Source: Rhodospirillales bacterium (GTDB lineage Bacteria; Pseudomonadota; Alphaproteobacteria; Rhodospirillales; Casp-alpha2). Taken from it: DNA of 5,953 nt. Position numbers and translations under genes: made by a program. Positions within the stretch are counted from its first letter, which is position 1; each line of letters opens with the position of its first letter. Under the pieces are notes generated by a model, which did no database searches, had not been told where the DNA came from, and saw only the letters and a list, made by a program, of their open reading frames with translations. The stretch spans positions 1 through 5,953 of the forward strand of contig JANRAT010000154.1 of NCBI GenBank assembly GCA_030727885.1. Reading direction: 5' to 3'. Below, piece by piece: positions 1-4,948 of the stretch.

Positions 1-311
1 GTATCTTCGTCAATCTTGGCGATATCACCAGCCGGGACAGCACCGGCGTTGTTGATCAGAATATCCACACGAGGCAAAGCTTTGATCAATGTCTCGGCAG
101 CGCCGGATACCGCCATGTCCATCGCGGTAACCGCAACTGAAACGCCGTGCTTGCGGCTGAGGACTCCCGCCGTCTCCGCAAGTGCCACCGGGTCGCGGGC
201 GACAAGATGAAGATTACATCCCTCCTGCGCCAGTGACGCAGCAATCCCTTTCCCGATCCCTTTCGAGCCGCCTGTTATCAAGGCCAGCTTGCCTGCCAGA
301 TTAAGATCCAT
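1..311 (-). CDS. Short-chain dehydrogenase/reductase (SDR), N-terminal part, cut by left window edge
   Basis: This is the start of a classical SDR, an NAD(P)(H)-dependent oxidoreductase of alcohols and carbonyls with a Rossmann fold, probably cytosolic. The translation begins MDLNLAGKLALITGG. Seen directly: the cofactor-binding glycine motif TGGSKGIG at residues 13-20, the second-strand end VARD at 37-40, where Arg39 suggests a preference for NADP(H), and the NNAG motif at 87-90 after DILI. Only 103 complete codons are inside the window. The family is usually about 250 residues, so the catalytic Ser-Tyr-x-x-x-Lys part lies beyond base 1 and cannot be checked. The start ATG has only a weak, distant GGAG upstream (minus strand, 325-328). 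The gene follows the two AKR genes on the same strand after 126 bases, so it may share their transcript or have its own promoter. Family assignment is firm; the substrate is unknown. Confidence 0.93.
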   Translation of the reverse strand, partial: MDLNLAGKLALITGGSKGIGKGIAASLAQEGCNLHLVARDPVALAETAGVLSRKHGVSVAVTAMDMAVSGAAETLIKALPRVDILINNAGAVPAGDIAKIDED

Positions 312-364
312 GATTCACTTCATACTCCGGTTATTCGAATTGAGGTCACCCGTCATACCGCCCT

Positions 365-384
365 GCTACAATATAATAATTATG
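365..384 (-). promoter_or_regulatory. AT-rich patch, possible -10 region for the SDR gene
   Basis: The 126-base gap between the AKR stop and the SDR start contains one conspicuous A/T-only run (roughly 369-382). Read on the minus strand it offers TATTAT and TATATT hexamers about 60 bases upstream of the SDR start, a sensible position for a -10 element. I see no convincing -35 hexamer at 16-18 bases. The rest of the gap holds only a 5-bp GCGCA/TGCGC inverted repeat (403-407 with 417-421) without a T-tract, so no clear terminator separates the two genes. This is a weak call. Confidence 0.2.
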
Positions 385-437
385 GCCGGTTTCGTGCAGC
401 GGGCGCATCAGCGAACTGCGCATCCCTTGAATCTGTC

Positions 438-1451
438 TTATACGTTTCTTGGCAACCGGCCTACTGGGGGGTCCTTGCGCTGGTGATAATTTATTTCGAG
501 CGGAAAGCATGATGGCACCAGTTTCTCGAAAAAGGCTTCGTCCTCGGCCGTAAAGTCATGCTTGAGTGACCCAAGGTATGCCTTCCAATGGGCCAAAGTT
601 CTTGGTCCGGCGATCACCGATGAAACAATGCGATTATTCAAAACCCAGTTGAGCGACAGATCGCCCGCGGTCATGCCTTTGGCTTCTGCGCGCTGTTTGA
701 TTTTGGCGGCAATCTGCAAGGCTTCCGGGGTATAGACCTCGCCATAGGTCGTCAGTTCCTTGGTACCACGTTTGGTGTCTTTTGCAGACGTGACATCAAG
801 ACCGAACTTGCCGGTCAGCACGCCTCGCGCCAGCGGACTGTAGGGCACCGCACCGATCCCGTAGGCATGACATGCCGGCAGGTATTCAAATTCGGCAACC
901 CTGTACAGGGCATTGTAAAAAGGCTGCGCGATCACCGGCTTTGGCACATTCAACTCGCGGCAGAGATGCACCATCTCGGCAATTTTCCAGGCGCGGAAAT
1001 TACTAAAGCCCCAATAGCGGACTTTCCCGGAACGGATCAGGTCTCCCATAGCGTCGATGGTTTCGGCCAGCGGGGTCGTCGGATCAGCACGATGCAGATA
1101 ATAGATATCGACATAATCCGTGCCGAGCCTTTTCAAGCTACCATTCAGCCCATCAATCATCCAGGCCCGGCTTAACCCTTTCTGATTGGGGCCGTCGCCG
1201 ATAGCTTTGCTGCCGAGCTTGGTGGCAATGATCCAGTCATGCCGGTCTTTGCGGATCAGCTTACTGAGGATTCGTTCGGATTCCCCTCCGACATAGGATT
1301 CCGCCGTATCGATGAAATTGATCCCAGCGTCGCGGGCCGATGCGACCATTTTCGCCGCCACGGCTGCACTGGTCTGGTTGCCGAAGGTCATGGCCCCCAG
1401 ACAGATTGGTGAGACCTTGAGGCCGCTGCTGCCGAGTCCGACGTATTTCAT
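438..1451 (-). CDS. Aldo/keto reductase (downstream copy of a tandem pair)
   Basis: Aldo/keto reductase of 337 residues, a TIM-barrel NAD(P)H-dependent enzyme that reduces aldehydes and ketones, or the reverse, in the cytosol. The complete catalytic tetrad is visible: Asp48 and Tyr53 in IDTAESY, Lys78 in ATKLG and His120 in YYLHRAD. Other family signatures are CLGAMTFGN near the N-terminus (17-25), GFSN at 148-151, QPFYN at 176-180 and the cofactor-loop motif YSPLARGVLTGKF at 204-216. Length is normal for the bacterial AKR branch with an extended C-terminus. The start is supported by GAGGG seven bases upstream (minus strand, 1459-1463). It lies 30 bases after the stop of a second AKR, so the two are very likely co-transcribed. 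The C-terminal tail (NYHQRKDPPVGRLPRNV) is basic and unremarkable. The substrate cannot be deduced. Family call is firm. Confidence 0.96.
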   Translation of the reverse strand: MKYVGLGSSGLKVSPICLGAMTFGNQTSAAVAAKMVASARDAGINFIDTAESYVGGESERILSKLIRKDRHDWIIATKLGSKAIGDGPNQKGLSRAWMIDGLNGSLKRLGTDYVDIYYLHRADPTTPLAETIDAMGDLIRSGKVRYWGFSNFRAWKIAEMVHLCRELNVPKPVIAQPFYNALYRVAEFEYLPACHAYGIGAVPYSPLARGVLTGKFGLDVTSAKDTKRGTKELTTYGEVYTPEALQIAAKIKQRAEAKGMTAGDLSLNWVLNNRIVSSVIAGPRTLAHWKAYLGSLKHDFTAEDEAFFEKLVPSCFPLEINYHQRKDPPVGRLPRNV

Positions 1452-1458
1452 TCGTTCA

Positions 1459-1463
1459 CCCTC
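1459..1463 (-). promoter_or_regulatory. Ribosome binding site of the downstream AKR
   Basis: On the minus strand the sequence reads AGAGGGTGAACGAA and then ATG. GAGGG sits seven bases before the start codon, inside the 30-base gap between the two AKR genes. It fixes the start at 1451 and indicates independent initiation rather than translational coupling by overlap. Confidence 0.7.
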
Positions 1464-1481
1464 TGATTATAGTCTTGCAGA

Positions 1482-2453
1482 TCACCCCTGCTCTTCAAGC
1501 CGGTCCGTCGCCGGTGGCGGCGTGCGGCTGAGCGCCGCGATTTCTGCGTGCAACGCCGGCGTCATTTCGATGTCCGGGGATTGCAGGGACGGCATCAACT
1601 GCTCAATACTGCGGGCGCCGATGATCGGACAGGTGACCGCCGGATGAGCTGCGGCCCAGGCGACCGCCAGACTGACCGGATGCACGCCCCGAGCTTTAGC
1701 GAATGCCGAAAAATTACCGGCGGTGTCAAAAACCCAGTCTTCACCGTACCGTTTGGTATATTCCTGGTTGCTCATCAGTCGGCCCTGTTCCGGGCGCTGC
1801 CCTGGGCCATATTTGCCGCTGAGCAAACCACCGCCGACCGGGCTATAGGTAATCACGCCAAGATTTTCTTCTTGTGCAAGTGGGAATATTTCCGCTTCTG
1901 CCTGACGCTTCACCAGCGAATACATCGGCTGGATCACATCGAAGCGCGGCCAGCCCATGCGTTCGGAAATGCCAAGCCCTTTGGCGACTTGCCAGGCTGA
2001 ATAATTGCTGGCACCCAGATAAACAACCTTGCCCTGGGAGACGAGGTTTTCCAGCGCCCTGAGAGTTTCCTCAAGCGGCGTGTGTGCATCCCAGCGGTGC
2101 ATGAAAAGAACATCAAGGCGGTCAGTGCCCAGTCGTTTCAGGCTGTCTTCGACAGCCTGCGCAATGTGCCGGCGATTACCGCCGCGGGCATTAATATCTG
2201 TGCCCATCGGCACGAAGCATTTGGAGGTGATGACCAGTTCGTCACGTTCCGAAGCCATCAGCTTGCCAAGGATTGTTTCCGCCTTGCCTTTGGAATAGCC
2301 GTTCGCGCAATCGAAGAAATTGATCCCGGCGTCGCGGCATGCCTTATACATCTTGGCCGACTCAGCTTCATCGGCGTCACCGCCGAACGACATGGTGCCA
2401 AAACACAACTGCGAAACCTGAACGCCGGTCTTGCCGAGCCATTTGTATTGCAT
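1482..2453 (-). CDS. Aldo/keto reductase (upstream copy of a tandem pair)
   Basis: A second aldo/keto reductase, 323 residues from the chosen start MQYKWLGKTGVQVS. The reading frame stays open to an ATG at 2516, but that would add 21 residues with no family resemblance. The start at 2453 aligns residue for residue with the neighbouring AKR and has a G-rich Shine-Dalgarno-like tract just upstream. The tetrad is intact: Asp48 and Tyr53 in FDCANGY, Lys78 in ITSK and His119 in FMHRWD. GASN at 147-150, QPMYS at 175-179 and YSPVGGGLLSGKY at 203-215 are typical cofactor and barrel motifs. The two AKRs align without gaps through about residue 78 but are clearly diverged, so they probably have different substrates or arose by an old duplication. 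This is the first gene of the leftward unit and diverges from the flavin monooxygenase. The substrate is unknown. Confidence 0.95.
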   Translation of the reverse strand: MQYKWLGKTGVQVSQLCFGTMSFGGDADEAESAKMYKACRDAGINFFDCANGYSKGKAETILGKLMASERDELVITSKCFVPMGTDINARGGNRRHIAQAVEDSLKRLGTDRLDVLFMHRWDAHTPLEETLRALENLVSQGKVVYLGASNYSAWQVAKGLGISERMGWPRFDVIQPMYSLVKRQAEAEIFPLAQEENLGVITYSPVGGGLLSGKYGPGQRPEQGRLMSNQEYTKRYGEDWVFDTAGNFSAFAKARGVHPVSLAVAWAAAHPAVTCPIIGARSIEQLMPSLQSPDIEMTPALHAEIAALSRTPPPATDRLEEQG

Positions 2454-2614
2454 GTTATCCCCCCGTCTTTTTAAGCCATTTAAATACACATGTAGTGCAT
2501 CCGGTTGCATAGACAAGAGAATATGAATTCAGCATCGTCAAGCATCTCTGCCCTTGGTTCGCGGATAAAGACGTCTTACCATTCCGCTGCACAAATACAG
2601 AAAGCACCGAATTC
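2454..2614. promoter_or_regulatory. Divergent intergenic promoter region between AKR operon and flavin monooxygenase
   Basis: These 161 bases separate two divergently transcribed units and must carry both promoters. Visible elements are the palindrome ATTTAAAT (2478-2485), ACATGT (2488-2493) and two TGCAT blocks flanking TCCGGT (2496-2510). On the minus strand TTGTCT (from 2511-2516) is a plausible -35 for the AKR unit, with only poor -10 matches 16-17 bases on. On the plus strand I find no convincing sigma-70 pair. The FMO start has only a weak AGAAAG about ten bases upstream (2599-2604). The CTGGAC-type repeats of the other intergenic region are absent here, so the two regions are probably under different control. 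Confidence 0.45.
2459..2464 (-). promoter_or_regulatory. G-rich ribosome binding site that decides the upstream AKR start
   Basis: On the minus strand a run of six G residues (context ACGGGGGGATAAC, then ATG) ends five bases before the ATG at 2453. It is a purine-rich but atypical Shine-Dalgarno tract, lacking the usual AGGAG. The alternative ATG at 2516 has nothing comparable, so this tract supports the shorter protein. Confidence 0.55.
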
Positions 2615-4375
2615 ATGCCGAAAGACGCCGACACCGAAATCCCTCTCGTTGAAATTGCCAGCCGTTGGCTCTCAGAATTTGATGCGGCCCTCGCATCCAA
2701 AGACTACGCGGCTGCCATGGCATTGTTTCTACCCGAATGCCATTGGCGCGATATCCTTGCATTCGACTGGCGGATCGCATCGGTTAACGGCAAAGATGAG
2801 ATTGCGGCAAAGCTGGAACGAACGCTTGCGCAAACAAGACCTGAAAATTTTCACCTTTCAAACGAACACGCCGCACCACGCTTGGTCATGCGCGCCGGCA
2901 CCGACGCGATCGAAGTGATTTTCGACTTCAAGACCGCCGTCGGCACCGGCAGTGGTGTTGTCAGACTGCGTCAGGATGATACCGGTTCGTGGCTCGGATG
3001 GACGCTTTCAACGACCCTGCAGGCACTTGATGGATACCCTGAACGGACCAGTGCCAAGCGCACCGGTGGCGATGCTTTCAGCCGCGAATGGGGCGGCGAC
3101 AACTGGCTTGATTTCCGCAATCGCCAGCGTGCCTATGCTGATCGCGATCCGGCTGTGCTGATCGTTGGCGGCGGTCAGGCAGGGCTTGGCGTTGCCGCCC
3201 GGCTGACCCACCTTGGCGTTGACACACTGATCATCGATAAACATGAACGGATCGGTGACAACTGGCGCACGCGCTATCACTCTCTGACCCTGCACAACGA
3301 AGTCTACGTCAATCACATGCCCTACATGCCGTTCCCGCCGACGTGGCCGGTCTATATTCCGAAAGACATGCTCGCCAACTGGTTCGAAGCCTACGTTGAA
3401 GCGATGGAGCTTAATTACTGGACCGGCACCGAAATGACGACCGGCAGCTACGATGCGAAAAAGGGTGAATGGGTTATCACGCTCAGGAAAAGCGACGGCA
3501 CCGAGCGTATCGTCCGTCCGCGCCATGTCATCATGGCAACCGGTGCCAGTGGCATTCCAATCATGCCTGAATTGCCGGGGCTTAAGGATTTCAAGGGCGA
3601 GATCATGCATTCCGGCGCCTACACGACCGGGCACAAGTGGGCCGGCAAGAAGGCAATGGTGATCGGCACCGGAAACAGCGGCCACGATGTTGCGCAGGAT
3701 CTGTATGCCTGCGGTGTCAGCACGACAATGATCCAGCGTGCCTCGACACACATTGTCAGCCTTACCGAAGCGCAACGGGTGTATTTGCTGTATGCCGAAG
3801 GCCCGTCTATCGATGACTGTGATCTGCTGGCAACGTCGTTTCCGTTTCCGGTCCTGAAGGTCGCCTATAAAAGAGCAACCGCCATGTCCAAGGAAATAGA
3901 CAAGCCCCTGCTCGACAAACTCGAAGCACGCGGCTTTCGCACCAACGATGGTGTCGAGGACTGCGGTTTCCAGATGAGCTATCTGCAGCGCGGCGGCGGT
4001 TATTATTTTGACGTCGGATGCTCCGGACTGATCGCGGACGGCAAGATAGACATCGTTCAATATGACGATATCGACACATTCTGCGACAAGGGTGCACGCC
4101 TTAAGGACGGCACCATCATAGAAGCCGATCTGATCGTCATGGCGACCGGCTACAAGATGCAGCAGGAAACCGTGCGGCAGTTCATGGGGGATGAAATCGC
4201 CGATCGGACCGGGCCGGTTTGGGGGTTTAGCGACGGCGGCGAGTTGCAGAACATGTGGTGCCGCACGCCGCAACCGGGCCTTTGGTTCACTGCCGGCTCG
4301 CTTGCACAGTGCCGTATATACTCGAAATTCCTGGCCCTGCAGATCAAGGCAATCGAAGAGGGCCTTCTGGCTTAA
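2615..4375 (+). CDS. NTF2/SnoaL-like domain fused to flavin-containing monooxygenase (type II FMO, possible Baeyer-Villiger enzyme)
   Basis: FAD- and NAD(P)H-dependent monooxygenase of 586 residues. Residues about 10-140 form an NTF2/SnoaL-like domain (EFDAALASKDYAAAMALF, then a CHWRD strand). The rest is an FMO core. Its FAD motif is GGGQAG at 185-190. The FMO fingerprint FxGxxxHxxxY is exact at 326-336 (F326, G328, H332, Y336). The NAD(P)H motif GTGNSG lies at 351-356 and ATGYK at 510-514. From family knowledge, an N-terminal extension of this kind marks type II FMOs, several of which act as Baeyer-Villiger monooxygenases with relaxed NADH/NADPH use. They insert oxygen into ketones or oxidise N or S atoms. 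No signal peptide or membrane segment is seen. The start codon has a weak ribosome site but is the natural domain boundary. It diverges from the AKR pair. Alternatives are a YUCCA-like or other FMO activity. The fold is certain, the substrate unknown. Confidence 0.93.
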   Translation: MPKDADTEIPLVEIASRWLSEFDAALASKDYAAAMALFLPECHWRDILAFDWRIASVNGKDEIAAKLERTLAQTRPENFHLSNEHAAPRLVMRAGTDAIEVIFDFKTAVGTGSGVVRLRQDDTGSWLGWTLSTTLQALDGYPERTSAKRTGGDAFSREWGGDNWLDFRNRQRAYADRDPAVLIVGGGQAGLGVAARLTHLGVDTLIIDKHERIGDNWRTRYHSLTLHNEVYVNHMPYMPFPPTWPVYIPKDMLANWFEAYVEAMELNYWTGTEMTTGSYDAKKGEWVITLRKSDGTERIVRPRHVIMATGASGIPIMPELPGLKDFKGEIMHSGAYTTGHKWAGKKAMVIGTGNSGHDVAQDLYACGVSTTMIQRASTHIVSLTEAQRVYLLYAEGPSIDDCDLLATSFPFPVLKVAYKRATAMSKEIDKPLLDKLEARGFRTNDGVEDCGFQMSYLQRGGGYYFDVGCSGLIADGKIDIVQYDDIDTFCDKGARLKDGTIIEADLIVMATGYKMQQETVRQFMGDEIADRTGPVWGFSDGGELQNMWCRTPQPGLWFTAGSLAQCRIYSKFLALQIKAIEEGLLA

Positions 4376-4380
4376 AGAGC

Positions 4381-4403
4381 GATAGGGCCAAACTGGACCT
4401 ATC
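4381..4403. repeat. Near-perfect 23-base palindrome just after the monooxygenase gene
   Basis: Ten-base arms GATAGGGCCA and TGGACCTATC are inverted copies with one mismatch, around a three-base AAC centre. The palindrome begins five bases after the FMO stop codon. It could form a hairpin at the 3' end of the FMO transcript, but no T-run follows, so it is not a standard intrinsic terminator. Its right arm is also the first copy of the direct repeats described separately, which favours a protein-binding operator. Confidence 0.6.
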
Positions 4404-4448
4404 AAACTCGGAAACTGGACGTATCGCTGGCACCATACTTGCCCTATA
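4390..4448 (+). promoter_or_regulatory. Tandem direct repeats, candidate MocR/TauR-type operator upstream of the amine oxidase operon
   Basis: AAACTGGACCTATC (4390-4403) recurs as AAACTGGACGTATC (4412-4425), 13 of 14 bases identical and exactly 22 bases apart. A degenerate third copy, ACTTGCCCTATA (4437-4448), matches the 12-base core ACTGGACCTATC at 9 of 12 and follows at 23 bases. This roughly two-turn period would put all copies on one face of the helix. From memory, the MocR-family regulator TauR binds direct repeats of the form CTGGAC-Y-TAA. Copy one matches nine of those ten positions. MocR proteins are GntR-type activators with an aminotransferase-like, PLP-binding domain and commonly govern amine or amino-acid catabolism. 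The downstream PuuB-like oxidase fits that. The regulator gene is not in the window, and binding is inferred. Confidence 0.5.
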
Positions 4449-4465
4449 CACGCGCCTATCAGGGC
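4441..4465. repeat. Short inverted repeat GCCCT/AGGGC
   Basis: GCCCT (4441-4445) and AGGGC (4461-4465) are exact inverted copies around a 15-base spacer that includes another CCTATC (4455-4460). It overlaps the weak third direct-repeat copy. It may be part of the operator or leader structure of the downstream operon, but a five-base stem of this kind can arise by chance. Confidence 0.2.
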
Positions 4466-4524
4466 CGTGTTAAGCACCTGCCTGACAGACCTAAGCAAAC
4501 AAATTGAATTGGGATGATATTCTT

Positions 4525-4911
4525 ATGTCCAAGACCTTGACCGTGGCCGATCTGGCCGCAACTTTCGATGCCTTCAACCGTCACGACGTCGATGCCGTCA
4601 TGAAGTGTTTCGCTGACGATTGCGTCTTTTATACGGTTGGCGGCGCCAATGTTTACGGCAACAAGATCGAAGGCAAAGCCGCCATTGCCAAAGCCTTCTC
4701 CGCCGTTTGGGCCGGCATGCCCGACGCAAACTGGGCGCATCACGGGCATTTCGTGCATGGGGATCGCGCCGTTTCAGAATGGACCTTCACCGGCACCAAC
4801 GCTGACGGCATGCGCATCGAGGCGGAAGGCGTTGATCTTTTCACGCTGCGTGATGGCCAGATCGTCGTCAAACAGGCGTTCCGCAAAGACCGTCCGCTGA
4901 TCAAAGTCTGA
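4525..4911 (+). CDS. Stand-alone NTF2/SnoaL-like small protein
   Basis: A 128-residue single-domain protein of the NTF2-like superfamily (SnoaL / ketosteroid-isomerase-like cone fold). The family pattern is clear: an N-terminal helix with FNRHDVDAVMKCFADDC (17-33), then VFYTVGG, a GKAAIAKAFSAVW helix (50-62), and C-terminal strands SEWTFTGTN (84-92) and VDLFTLRDGQIVVKQAF (103-119). Members range from isomerases, cyclases and dehydratases to non-catalytic ligand-binding or partner proteins, so no reaction can be assigned. The start at 4525 is chosen because the alternative TTG at 4504 has no ribosome site, whereas GGGA lies ten bases before this ATG. It is the first gene after the CTGGAC repeats and is followed 37 bases later by a flavin amine oxidase, so the two probably form an operon. 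The nearby monooxygenase also carries a domain of this fold. Confident fold, unknown role. Confidence 0.88.
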   Translation: MSKTLTVADLAATFDAFNRHDVDAVMKCFADDCVFYTVGGANVYGNKIEGKAAIAKAFSAVWAGMPDANWAHHGHFVHGDRAVSEWTFTGTNADGMRIEAEGVDLFTLRDGQIVVKQAFRKDRPLIKV

Positions 4912-4935
4912 CACTTAAGGTTATTGCTCTTCACC

Positions 4936-4940
4936 AGGAG
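4936..4940 (+). promoter_or_regulatory. Ribosome binding site AGGAG that decides the oxidase start
   Basis: AGGAG is followed by TTATGACG and then ATG at 4949, a spacing of eight bases. An earlier in-frame ATG at 4943 lies only two bases after AGGAG, too close for normal initiation. The site therefore favours the second ATG. The difference is two residues. Confidence 0.75.
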
Positions 4941-4948
4941 TTATGACG

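Noticed and set aside
372..377. Perfect TATAAT hexamer on the plus strand
   Set aside because: There is no -35 element at 16-18 bases and no plus-strand gene follows. The patch is more likely relevant, if at all, to the minus-strand SDR gene.
2454..2516. N-terminal extension of the upstream AKR to an ATG at 2516
   Set aside because: The 21 extra residues match nothing in the family. The paralogue begins at the equivalent of the shorter start, and the G-rich ribosome-site-like tract supports 2453.
2505..2918. A 137-codon plus-strand frame overlapping the start of the monooxygenase
   Set aside because: It shows no family resemblance, overlaps the well-supported FMO N-terminal domain in another frame, and has no evident ribosome site.
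4381..4403. Rho-independent terminator after the monooxygenase
   Set aside because: The inverted repeat is good, but no T-rich tract follows on either strand, so the standard criterion fails. It was kept as a palindrome only.
3008..4498. A 496-codon open frame on the minus strand opposite the flavin monooxygenase gene
   Set aside because: It is long, but its translation has no recognisable domain and looks like an antisense shadow. The plus-strand frame has a complete set of FMO motifs over the same bases, and long antisense frames are expected in GC-biased coding DNA.
4504..4524. TTG start adding seven residues to the NTF2-like protein
   Set aside because: No Shine-Dalgarno sequence precedes it. 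The ATG at 4525 has GGGA upstream and fits the family's usual N-terminus.
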